A DNA stretch of 21,418 nt. Source: Leptolinea sp. UBA5366. GTDB lineage: Bacteria > Chloroflexota > Anaerolineae > Anaerolineales > Anaerolineaceae. Position numbers and translations under genes: made by a program. A model generated the notes under the pieces. The model was not told where the DNA came from. It saw only the letters and a program-made list of their open reading frames with translations, and did not search any database. Where the stretch lies: contig DHPK01000032.1 of the NCBI GenBank assembly GCA_002407845.1, forward strand, positions 2,066-23,483, in the 5' to 3' direction. Shown here in pieces: positions 1-6,972 of the stretch; within the stretch, counting starts at the first letter, position 1; every line of letters starts with the position of its first letter.

Positions 1-30
1 GTGTACACCTCAGCTATCCCGTCAATTGAA

Positions 31-46
31 CTATACTTATGTATAG
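31..46. promoter_or_regulatory. Inverted repeat CTATAC-TTAT-GTATAG upstream of the LacI-type gene
   Basis: Perfect 6-bp arms separated by 4 bases, about 50 bases ahead of the regulator start. It could be an operator for the regulator itself or part of the promoter region. The sequence TTGAAC occurs at 26-31 and again at 55-60, but neither has a convincing -10 partner at normal spacing. The symmetry is visible; the function is a guess. Confidence 0.25.
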
Positions 47-72
47 ACAGTTCTTTGAACGGGTAAAAATAC

Positions 73-85
73 TGAAATTATTTCA
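73..85. promoter_or_regulatory. Palindrome TGAAATTATTTCA just before the LacI-type start
   Basis: A 13-bp odd palindrome with arms TGAAAT/ATTTCA around a central T. It lies directly in front of the ribosome binding site (AAGGCGG) of the LacI-family gene. Its size and position would suit an autoregulatory operator, since LacI-family proteins bind short palindromes. I found no second copy ahead of the downstream genes, so the assignment is weak. Confidence 0.25.
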
Positions 86-94
86 AGGCGGACA

Positions 95-1165
95 ATGAAA
101 ATAACGCTCAAGCAAATCGCTCAAGAGGCTGGAGTTTCACAAGCCACTGTATCTCGACTAGTCAACCAGAACGCCGGTGTAAGTCTCGAGCTGGAGGAAA
201 AAGTGCTGCTCGCTGCCAAACGGCTGGGCGTTAATTTGCCGATGAAAAAAGTCGAACCGAAAGATCGCGTTGAGAAAGGCAAAGTTATTGGCTTACTGGT
301 CACCGATCTTGGCAACCCCTATTTCCAAACACTATTGCGCAGTGCCGTGTCAGAATCGAGGATGCTCAATCTCGGCGTTCAAGTTTTTGAGACACTTGAA
401 GATTACCGGGCAGAGCAGGAAAACTTTTTTTCCGTTGAAAAATTTAGCCTTGACGGGCTGATCATATTTGCCTCTCGCTTGCCAGAAAGCCAGCTTTTAG
501 ACTTTCATCAGCGAAACCGACTGCCAATGGTGGTCGTTAATCGATATATCGCTGATCCCAGCATCTGCTGTATCGTCGTCGACTTTGAACGCGCAATGTT
601 TCATGCCACGATGCACCTTATCAATCTGGGGCATCGGCGTATCGCGTATCTTTGCGGTCCTGCTAACAGTGCCCCATCGCTAAGCCGAAAAATCGGAATC
701 GTAAATGCCTTAGAAAAATCCGGTTTAAAGCTCGATAATGACCTTTACTTGGGTTGTATCCCCACCATCGAAGGCGGCTTTCAGGCAATGATTTCTCTGC
801 TCGCACTCCCGGAGGAAAAACGACCGTCCGCGATTATCGCCTACAATGACCAGATTGCCATTGGAGCGCTTAAAGCCGCCAGGCTAAAAGGATTCAATGT
901 CCCGCAGGACATTTCAATTATCGGAGTAGATAACATCGATTTCACAGAACATTCCTCGCCGCCGCTCACTACGATCTCTGTTCCTAAAGCACAGATTGGC
1001 AGCATGGCAATGCGGCTGATGTACCAGATTTTATCGGGGAACTACACACCAGTCGAAGGGTATATTGAACTGGATGCCCCGTTGATTCTGAGAGATTCAA
1101 CCGGTCCGGCAAAAGCGGATGTCAAATCCGTTCCAATTGAACTTTCTGAAAGGCATATCTTATGA
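95..1165 (+). CDS. LacI-family transcriptional regulator
   Basis: Probable sugar-responsive repressor of this locus, 356 residues, close to the usual ~340 of the LacI/GalR family. The N-terminus (about residues 3-25) is the family helix-turn-helix and hinge entry, with the typical IAQEAGVSQATVSRLVN pattern. A periplasmic-binding-protein-like effector domain follows, starting at VIGLLVTDLGNPYF (about residue 65), and ends with the family-typical ISIIGVDNIDF and LTTISVPKAQIG segments. A purine-rich site (AAGGCGG) precedes the ATG. The stop overlaps the next start as ATGA, so the cupin gene is translationally coupled. As first gene of a long co-directional uronate/amino-sugar locus it probably senses a sugar or sugar-acid intermediate; the effector cannot be read from the sequence. 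Confidence 0.93.
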   Translation: MKITLKQIAQEAGVSQATVSRLVNQNAGVSLELEEKVLLAAKRLGVNLPMKKVEPKDRVEKGKVIGLLVTDLGNPYFQTLLRSAVSESRMLNLGVQVFETLEDYRAEQENFFSVEKFSLDGLIIFASRLPESQLLDFHQRNRLPMVVVNRYIADPSICCIVVDFERAMFHATMHLINLGHRRIAYLCGPANSAPSLSRKIGIVNALEKSGLKLDNDLYLGCIPTIEGGFQAMISLLALPEEKRPSAIIAYNDQIAIGALKAARLKGFNVPQDISIIGVDNIDFTEHSSPPLTTISVPKAQIGSMAMRLMYQILSGNYTPVEGYIELDAPLILRDSTGPAKADVKSVPIELSERHIL

Positions 1166-1620
1166 GTAATGTAAATTATGTATTCGAAACTGAAGGATCC
1201 ATCATCCGATATCGTTATCCAACACATATAAATGATCTGGTGATTCCGCGTGAATCATCAACCTGCGCCGAAGTCTTCATGGTTCTGCTGAATAAAAACG
1301 AAGCTCCGCCGCTCCATAAACACGACGACACAGAGCAGGTATTTTATATGATTCACGGTGAAGGGCTGTTGGAAATCTGTCCCGCGAAGGACGTTGAAGG
1401 CGAAAAATTCCAAATCCATGCCGGTCAGGTCGTCCGCATCCCGCCAAAAACCTGGCATCGGGTGACCGCGTTAAATGATGACGGGGTGAAATATCTTTGT
1501 GTTGACTGTTTCCCGGATGGCTTTGATCCAAATGAACCGACCTGGGATGACCATGTCCGGATCATGTCTGATAACTATGGTTGGAATTTCAACGAAATCA
1601 AGCAAGATAATCGCAAATAA
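1162..1620 (+). CDS. Single-domain cupin protein
   Basis: A 152-residue small beta-barrel (cupin) protein. It carries the classic metal-site pattern: HKHDDTEQ gives His52, His54 and Glu58, and the second motif PPKTWHRV gives His99. Metal binding is therefore likely intact. The family includes sugar isomerases/epimerases, dioxygenases and sensors, so the reaction cannot be named. It overlaps the LacI-family stop by four bases (ATGA), a pairing that suggests a role in the same sugar pathway, for example acting on a free sugar acid or helping anomer conversion. Codon use is GC-richer, like the regulator and the enzyme genes downstream, and unlike the bicupin that follows. Confident as a cupin, unknown as to function. 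Confidence 0.85.
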   Translation: MSNVNYVFETEGSIIRYRYPTHINDLVIPRESSTCAEVFMVLLNKNEAPPLHKHDDTEQVFYMIHGEGLLEICPAKDVEGEKFQIHAGQVVRIPPKTWHRVTALNDDGVKYLCVDCFPDGFDPNEPTWDDHVRIMSDNYGWNFNEIKQDNRK

Positions 1621-1693
1621 TCCTGGCAGAATTATTTGTGGTTTTTTATAATCGCGTGTTTTCAAACACCGAAAAAAATAAATAGGAGGAATA

Positions 1694-1834
1694 ATGTCAA
1701 GAAAAATAACAATGCTCAGCATTTTCTCTGTGATCGCCATGCTGCTGTTGGTCACCGGCACGGCGTTCGCAGCTGATTATCAGCATTTGTTTCCGTACAG
1801 ATTTTCTACCGACAAGCCTCTTAACGATATTTAA
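1694..1834 (+). CDS. Orphan signal-peptide ORF, probable truncated secreted/binding-protein gene
   Basis: A 46-codon ORF with a strong ribosome binding site (AGGAGG, 5 bases before the ATG). It starts MSRKITMLSIFSVIAMLLL and continues to a clear AFA-AD cleavage region: a basic start, a hydrophobic core and a small-X-small site. Only about 20 residues follow before TAA. The position (after regulator and cupin, before an importer) and the GC-richer leader are what one would expect for the start of a native binding protein. The DNA turns AT-rich right after it. I infer it is the 5' stub of a gene whose remainder was lost when the 1835-6920 block arrived. It could still be expressed as a short exported peptide, and identity as a binding protein is not proven. 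Confidence 0.55.
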   Translation: MSRKITMLSIFSVIAMLLLVTGTAFAADYQHLFPYRFSTDKPLNDI

Positions 1835-1881
1835 TGCATTTTTTGCAGCAATGCAAGTAATTAACCAATTTTAAAAATGAC

Positions 1882-1893
1882 TCACGTAAATTA
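1882..1893 (+). repeat. TCACGTAAATTA repeat, copy 1
   Basis: A 12-base exact copy of the sequence at 2713-2724. It sits about 25 bases ahead of the bicupin start, while the other copy lies ahead of the binding-protein gene. The paired placement inside the AT-rich block suggests a shared regulatory half-site, but 12 bases in AT-rich DNA could recur by chance. Confidence 0.35.
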
Positions 1894-1918
1894 TTTTTAG
1901 AAAAACCTGTGAGGAAAA

Positions 1919-2671
1919 ATGAAACGAGAAGACATTAAATCAATTTCTGTTAAGAATGATGGGGTTTCTAAACAATTAAATTTATTAGAAGGAGAAATCG
2001 ATGGAGCGACGGTATTGTTTTATCAAACTACCGGTATTCAATCATTCGACTACGCACCATCATCAATTTTTTCAAGGGTCTTTTTTCTCCTAGATGGAGA
2101 TGCAACTTTTTCAGATAACTTGGGTAATTATTCTTACTCAGGGAAAGCCGTTTATATCCCCAATCCAAGAGCTGGTTTCTCGATCCAAACAAATACTCCT
2201 TCAAAATTTCTTGAGATCAAATGGGATCTAAACACGGATGATTGGAAAGAAATTGATAATAATCAAAAAATATTCCCATTCACAGCAAAGTATGAAGATT
2301 CAATTCAATACAAAGAGGATAATAAAGGCGCAAATACGATTCAAAGAGCCGTGGTTCCTCAACGAGTTTTACCTCGTTTTGCATTGGGCACAGTTGAAAC
2401 AATCGGCGAGGATATTCTGGAAAAAAGTGAACATCCGCTTCTTGATCAGTTTTATTTCTCATTAGAAAAAAATGATATTACAGTCCTAATTGATGATATT
2501 GAATTTCATTTACAAGAGGACACATTATTGCATATCCCATTGGGGAGTAACCATGGTGCTCGTGTTGATGCTGGGAAGAGAGCCAACTATATTTGGATAG
2601 ATTTTATTTTGAATGAAGAGGGTGTTGCTTTTTTGGATGAAATACATAAAGTTAAGGATAAAGGAGATTGA
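1919..2671 (+). CDS. Bicupin protein of unknown function
   Basis: A 250-residue protein that looks like two tandem cupin barrels. The first (about residues 30-110) lacks an obvious metal motif. The second (about 150-240) keeps a likely metal set: His172 and Gln177 in SEHPLLDQFYF, and His212 in HIPLGSNHG. The architecture resembles bicupins such as ureidoglycine aminohydrolase-type proteins, with the catalytic metal usually in one barrel. Size and context also recall uronate-acting cupins, but I do not see the signature of the isomerase KduI. A GAGG site lies 6 bases ahead of the ATG. The gene is AT-rich with TTA/AGA-style codons like the binding protein and permeases behind it, so it probably travelled with them. 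It may process the imported sugar; this is unproven. Confidence 0.75.
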   Translation: MKREDIKSISVKNDGVSKQLNLLEGEIDGATVLFYQTTGIQSFDYAPSSIFSRVFFLLDGDATFSDNLGNYSYSGKAVYIPNPRAGFSIQTNTPSKFLEIKWDLNTDDWKEIDNNQKIFPFTAKYEDSIQYKEDNKGANTIQRAVVPQRVLPRFALGTVETIGEDILEKSEHPLLDQFYFSLEKNDITVLIDDIEFHLQEDTLLHIPLGSNHGARVDAGKRANYIWIDFILNEEGVAFLDEIHKVKDKGD

Positions 2672-2699
2672 TTGATTCAAAGGTAATAGTTTGAGAAAA

Positions 2700-2718
2700 A
2701 CGTGAAGTAAATTCACGT
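2700..2718. promoter_or_regulatory. Inverted repeat ACGTGAA-GTAAA-TTCACGT before the binding-protein gene
   Basis: Perfect 7-bp arms around a 5-base spacer in the 90-base gap between bicupin and binding protein. It includes the second TCACGTAAATTA copy. The symmetry and position fit an operator for a dimeric regulator, or a small hairpin that protects the binding-protein transcript. There is no T-run directly after the right arm, so it is unlikely to be a terminator. Confidence 0.45.
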
Positions 2719-2724
2719 AAATTA
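2713..2724 (+). repeat. TCACGTAAATTA repeat, copy 2
   Basis: Exact copy of 1882-1893. Its first half forms the right arm of the inverted repeat at 2700-2718, whereas copy 1 lacks the matching left arm. Confidence 0.35.
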
Positions 2725-2766
2725 AAGTCAAATTTTTTTTATTGTTTATAAAATGGAGACATGAAA

Positions 2767-4695
2767 ATGAAAAAAAGAGATTTATTTATTTTTATTTTGA
2801 CATTGATCTTATCGATCGGAATTGTCAGTATTGCCTCTGCAGCAGAATATTCTGAAGCCCCAATGTTGGCAGAGAAAGTAGCCGCAGGTGAACTTCCTCC
2901 TGTTGAAGAACGCCTCCCAGAGGAACCGATGATAGTGGTCCCTCTTAATGAAGTCGGTGTTTATGGTGGAACACTTCGGCGCGGTATTACTGGTCCAAAT
3001 GACCATAATAATTATGTACGCTGGATGTACGACGCGTTAGTCCGTTATTCGCAAAGTGGAAATGAGATTGAAATGAAACTAATTCGCAATCTTTCATCCA
3101 ATGAAGACTTTACGGAATGGACTATTGAAATGTTAAAGGGAGCTAAATGGTCAGATGGCTCTCCTTTCACATCCGCAGACATTCTGTTTTGGTGGGAAGA
3201 TTTCATGTTAAATGAAGAATTAAACGTCGCATTTCCCACTTGGCTAAAAAACGATGATGGTTCATTAGTAGAAATAACCGCTCCTGATGAATATACAGTT
3301 GTTTTTAAATACAAGAACCCCATTACGACTGTTCCAAATGAGATTGCAAATTTTGATAATAAAGATGCGCAAACCTCAATGTTTTTACCATCAGCATATC
3401 TAAAACAGTTTCATGCCAAATACACAGATGAAGCTAAATTAAATGAAATGGCAAAAGCAGCATCATTCGAAAGTTGGAAACAGCTTTTCCAGAATAAAGA
3501 GTTGCCGTTCAGAAATCCTGATCGTCCAGTAATGGCTCCTTGGATGTCCGTTAATACAATAAATGATCCGATTTATCATCTTGTCCGTAATCCATATTAT
3601 GTCGCGGTTGATACAGCAGGACAACAACTGCCTTACATAGATGAATTAAATTTAGTGACGTATCAAGATCAAAAAGCCTTGAACATGGCTGCGATTCAAG
3701 GACAATTAGATAGTCAGGATCGCCATATTGTAATGAGCAACTACCCAACATTAGTAAAGCAATCAGAGGCATTAGGAACTTATGATGTCCGCTTATGGAC
3801 AACATTTGCTGGTTGTGATGCTGTCGTAGCAATCAATACATACTGTCAGGATCTAAATTTAAGAGAAGTCCTTTCTGACCAACAGTTCAGATATGCTTTA
3901 TCAATTGCAATCGATCGTGATGAAATTATTGAAAGTGCTTTCCTTGGTATTGGTGAAGCACGCCAGGCTGTTCCAAGAAGCACCCATCCTTACTATCCAG
4001 GTGATGAATATGCTTTTTATGGGACTCAATTCGACCAGCAAGAAGCAAATAAAATTCTAGATGATTTAGGCTATGTTAATAAGGACTCCGAAGGATTCCG
4101 GTTAATGAAAAATGGCGAAAGAATTTCCATTGAAATTTCTTGGACTCCTCAATTTGCTAATTGGGGCGATATCGCTGCAATGGTAGTAGAGGACTGGTTG
4201 GGAATTGGCATCCAAGGTATCGCGGTCGAACGTGAAAGAACGAACATGTATACAATGGCAGATGCTAATGAATTAGTTGCCTACATTTGGAATGAAGACA
4301 CTGCTGGTTTCCCATTCACTGGTCAGCCAAAATTTGATCCACGTAATGCCTGGAATACAGGTGATTCTTTCGCAATTCCTGTAAGAGACTGGGTCGCCAC
4401 AAATGGTGAGAAAGGCGAGCCACCGACTGCTGATTTCGCACGAATTATGGAAATAGTAGATCAGGCAAAAGTCTCTGGTGAAGAGGAAAAAGTTAAGCTA
4501 TCTCATGAGCTTTTCCAAATTTGGGCAAAAGGATTATATGAGATTGGTATTGCTGGACTAACTCCAATGATTCAAGGCGTTGCCGTAGAAAACATTAATT
4601 TACGCAATGTTCCAGGAGACGATGAACTTGGAAATGATTGGCCTCTTCGGACTCCAGGAAATGCTAGAACAGAGCAATTTTTCTTTGCTCAATAG
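2767..4695 (+). CDS. ABC transporter substrate-binding protein, family 5 (Opp/Dpp type)
   Basis: Secreted solute-binding protein of the SBP_bac_5 family, about 642 residues, which is at the large end for the family. The start at 2767 (MKKRDLF) sits 8 bases after GGAG; the ATG at 2761 is only 2 bases from it and is less likely. A signal peptide with a long hydrophobic core ends at SIASA-AEY; there is no lipobox cysteine. The family-typical stretch with GAKWSDGSPFTSADILF lies around residues 120-140. A later segment with RYALSIAIDRDEI and AVPRSTHPYYPG is also typical of the family. Members in sugar operons, for example in Thermotoga, bind oligosaccharides rather than peptides. The surrounding uronate and amino-sugar genes point to a glycan fragment here. 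The gene is AT-rich relative to the locus. Confidence 0.92.
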   Translation: MKKRDLFIFILTLILSIGIVSIASAAEYSEAPMLAEKVAAGELPPVEERLPEEPMIVVPLNEVGVYGGTLRRGITGPNDHNNYVRWMYDALVRYSQSGNEIEMKLIRNLSSNEDFTEWTIEMLKGAKWSDGSPFTSADILFWWEDFMLNEELNVAFPTWLKNDDGSLVEITAPDEYTVVFKYKNPITTVPNEIANFDNKDAQTSMFLPSAYLKQFHAKYTDEAKLNEMAKAASFESWKQLFQNKELPFRNPDRPVMAPWMSVNTINDPIYHLVRNPYYVAVDTAGQQLPYIDELNLVTYQDQKALNMAAIQGQLDSQDRHIVMSNYPTLVKQSEALGTYDVRLWTTFAGCDAVVAINTYCQDLNLREVLSDQQFRYALSIAIDRDEIIESAFLGIGEARQAVPRSTHPYYPGDEYAFYGTQFDQQEANKILDDLGYVNKDSEGFRLMKNGERISIEISWTPQFANWGDIAAMVVEDWLGIGIQGIAVERERTNMYTMADANELVAYIWNEDTAGFPFTGQPKFDPRNAWNTGDSFAIPVRDWVATNGEKGEPPTADFARIMEIVDQAKVSGEEEKVKLSHELFQIWAKGLYEIGIAGLTPMIQGVAVENINLRNVPGDDELGNDWPLRTPGNARTEQFFFAQ

Positions 4696-4715
4696 TCATC
4701 AATTAAATTAATATT

Positions 4716-4746
4716 AAGAGGCTGGCAGGTTAACTGCCAGCTTCTT
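4716..4746 (+). terminator. Intergenic hairpin after the binding-protein gene
   Basis: AAGAGGCTGGCAG pairs with CTGCCAGCTTCTT around a GTTAA loop, giving a 13-bp stem with one G-U. Only a broken T stretch follows, so it is probably a leaky attenuator or a 3' stabilising hairpin. Such elements commonly raise binding-protein mRNA over permease mRNA in ABC operons. The hairpin is visible directly; the effect is inferred. Confidence 0.7.
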
Positions 4747-4799
4747 ATCACTTTTGAAATTTTTATTATTTTTTTACCAGCTTTCTTAAAGGGGGAGTT

Positions 4800-5783
4800 A
4801 TGGCGACATATATCATCAAACGCTTGCTATTAATACCATTACTTCTATTTATTTTTTCTATTATCGTCTTTATATTAATTCAAGCGCCGCCAGGGGACTA
4901 TATGAGTTCCTATGCCGCAATGTTAGCTGGTACCGGTTCCTCTTTAGATGGCAAAACAATCGATGCATTAAGGTCTTCTTATGGATTAGATCAACCATTA
5001 GCAATTCAGTATTTTAAATGGATTAGCAGACTAGCCCAAGGGGATTTTGGATTGTCTTTAATGTATATGCTCCCGAATAAAATCCTTATCGATCAAAGAC
5101 TTGGGTTGACTATCAGTTTGGCATTGTTTTCTCTAACCCTATCTTGGGTTATTGCCATTCCTGCTGGAATTTATTCAGCGACCCATAAAAATTCACTAGG
5201 TGATTATCTTGTCACTGTGTTTAACTATAACGGAGTTGCAATTCCAAATTTTTTCATGGCTCTATTATTAATGTGGCTAGCATATGATAAATTTGGTTTA
5301 CGATTGGTAGGTCTTTTTTCTCCAGAATACGAAATGGCTCCTTGGAGTTTTGGAAAACTTTTAGACCTTTTGAAACATCTCATTATCCCTAGTTTTGTTC
5401 TCGGTTTAGAGGGGTCAGCGAGATTAACCAGAGTATTGCGAGCTAACTTGCTTGATGAACTAGAAAAGCCTTACATGATAACTGGAAGAGCCAAAGGGTT
5501 ATCTGAGTGGAAATTGGTGATGAAATATCCTGTTAGGTTAGCCATAAACCCACTGATTAGTACAATAGGAAACTCTATCCCACAATTATTTTCTGGCAGC
5601 CTTGTTGTTGCTACAGTAATGAACTTACAAAACATTGGTCCCTTACTATTGCAATCATTAAGTATGCAAGACATGTATTTATCTGGAAGTATTCTGATGA
5701 TTTATTGCTTTCTTGCAATTATTGGTACGATGATATCGGATTTCCTTTTAGTTTGGATTGATCCACGTATCAGGATGGAGTAA
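4800..5783 (+). CDS. ABC transporter permease, OppB/DppB type
   Basis: Inner-membrane permease, 327 residues, the normal length for the OppB/DppB family. It begins with the family-typical first helix ATYIIKRLLLIPLLLFIFS and an early VFILIQAPPGDY segment. Several further hydrophobic helices follow. The cytoplasmic coupling loop that docks with the ATPases is seen as ITGRAKGLSEWKLVMKYPVR (about residues 227-246). The C-terminus WIDPRIRME is also typical. AAAGGGGGAG precedes the start. It pairs with the next permease, three bases away, to form the channel. The gene is AT-rich and shares the composition of the block 1835-6920. Confidence 0.93.
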   Translation: MATYIIKRLLLIPLLLFIFSIIVFILIQAPPGDYMSSYAAMLAGTGSSLDGKTIDALRSSYGLDQPLAIQYFKWISRLAQGDFGLSLMYMLPNKILIDQRLGLTISLALFSLTLSWVIAIPAGIYSATHKNSLGDYLVTVFNYNGVAIPNFFMALLLMWLAYDKFGLRLVGLFSPEYEMAPWSFGKLLDLLKHLIIPSFVLGLEGSARLTRVLRANLLDELEKPYMITGRAKGLSEWKLVMKYPVRLAINPLISTIGNSIPQLFSGSLVVATVMNLQNIGPLLLQSLSMQDMYLSGSILMIYCFLAIIGTMISDFLLVWIDPRIRME

Positions 5784-5786
5784 GCA

Positions 5787-6962
5787 ATGATGACTATAAA
5801 TTCTGATAATAAAGATATAAACAATAAGATTAGTTCAGAAGAATCTGCAGCTATTTCAACAGAATATTTATCAAACATTACAGAGGATAAGATTTCTGTT
5901 GCCTCAAATATGCAATTAGTTTGGTGGCGATACAAAAAAAATGTCCTTGCTGTAATAAGTTTATTTTTATTACTTTTCGTCCTTACAGTAGTTTTATTCC
6001 CAGATTTCTATGCGTATGATGATTCAGAAAAAACGAATGCTCGTCAAGCTTTTACACCCATCCAGCCATTGCATATATTAAAAGATGGAAAAATAGATTT
6101 ATGGATGGAAGGAATGGTTGGTGAGAGAAATAAAAAAACTCTTGAGATGGAATGGGTTGCAGACGAGAATAAAGTCATTGACGTCAAACTTTTTGGAACG
6201 GGTTTCACTTGGAAATTCCTTTTTTGGAAAACGGATAGGCATTTAATTACCCCTGTTAATCAAAGTGACCGAATTTTCATTTTAGGATCCGATCGAATGG
6301 GCAGAGATCAATTTTCCCGCCTTATGTATGCTACGAGAACTTCTTTATCAGTCGGCCTAATATCTGTATTTTTAAGCGTATTTTTAGGCGTGATCCTCGG
6401 AGGAATTAGTGGTTACTATGGAGGAGTGGTTGATATGATCATCCAGCGATTGATTGAAATATTAAACTCTATTCCCGCGGTACCAATTTGGATGGCAATG
6501 ACAGCTGCTTTGCCGAGGGATTGGACTCCAGAACAGCGATTTCTTTCAATCTCGATTATTCTTTCTCTTATTGGTTGGACTACATTGGGACGAGAGGTTC
6601 GAGGTAAATTCTTGTCAATCAGGGAAGAAGATTTTGTCTTATCAGCAGAATTGATTGGGTGCAGCCAAAGAAGAATAATTCTAAAACATATGATGCCGAC
6701 CTTCTTAAGTCATATCATTGCGATTGGCACTTTATCAATTCCTATGATGATCATTAACGAAACTTCTTTAAGTTTCTTGGGATTAGGATTACGCCCACCT
6801 GCAATTAGTTTTGGTGTAATGCTCCAAGAAGCCCAAGATGTTAATACAATTGCTTTATACCCTTGGCTTATGCTCCCAGGCCTCGTGCTAGTAATTGTTG
6901 TGTTAATGTTCAATTTAGTTGGTGATGGTCTGCGCGACGCTGCCGATCCGTACAGTAAATAA
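5787..6962 (+). CDS. ABC transporter permease, OppC/DppC type (3' end of different composition)
   Basis: Second inner-membrane permease, 391 residues. This exceeds the common ~300 because of a charged N-terminal tail (about 45 residues) and an extra external segment after the first helix (about residues 70-155), as in larger OppC/YejE-type permeases. The family motif ILGSDRMGRDQFSRLMYATR and the coupling loop with EEDFVLSAELIGCSQRR are clear. GGAG lies 6 bases ahead of the first of two adjacent ATGs. Most of the gene uses AT-rich codons (TTA, AGA), but the last dozen or so (from about 6921, encoding GDGLRDAADPYSK) switch to CTG, CGC, GAC, GCC and CCG. I read this as the recombination edge with the downstream native DNA. 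Confidence 0.92.
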   Translation: MMTINSDNKDINNKISSEESAAISTEYLSNITEDKISVASNMQLVWWRYKKNVLAVISLFLLLFVLTVVLFPDFYAYDDSEKTNARQAFTPIQPLHILKDGKIDLWMEGMVGERNKKTLEMEWVADENKVIDVKLFGTGFTWKFLFWKTDRHLITPVNQSDRIFILGSDRMGRDQFSRLMYATRTSLSVGLISVFLSVFLGVILGGISGYYGGVVDMIIQRLIEILNSIPAVPIWMAMTAALPRDWTPEQRFLSISIILSLIGWTTLGREVRGKFLSIREEDFVLSAELIGCSQRRIILKHMMPTFLSHIIAIGTLSIPMMIINETSLSFLGLGLRPPAISFGVMLQEAQDVNTIALYPWLMLPGLVLVIVVLMFNLVGDGLRDAADPYSK

Positions 6963-6972
6963 GGAGAAAACA

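Noticed and set aside
1656..1669. GTGTTTTCAAACAC inverted repeat after the first cupin gene as a terminator
   Set aside because: The stem is short (5-6 bp, AT-rich) with a tiny loop, and it is followed by A-rich rather than T-rich sequence on the plus strand.
1919..2671. Assignment of the bicupin as KduI (deoxyuronate isomerase)
   Set aside because: Length is roughly similar, but the KduI metal-site pattern is not visible and the first barrel lacks ligands; context alone is insufficient.
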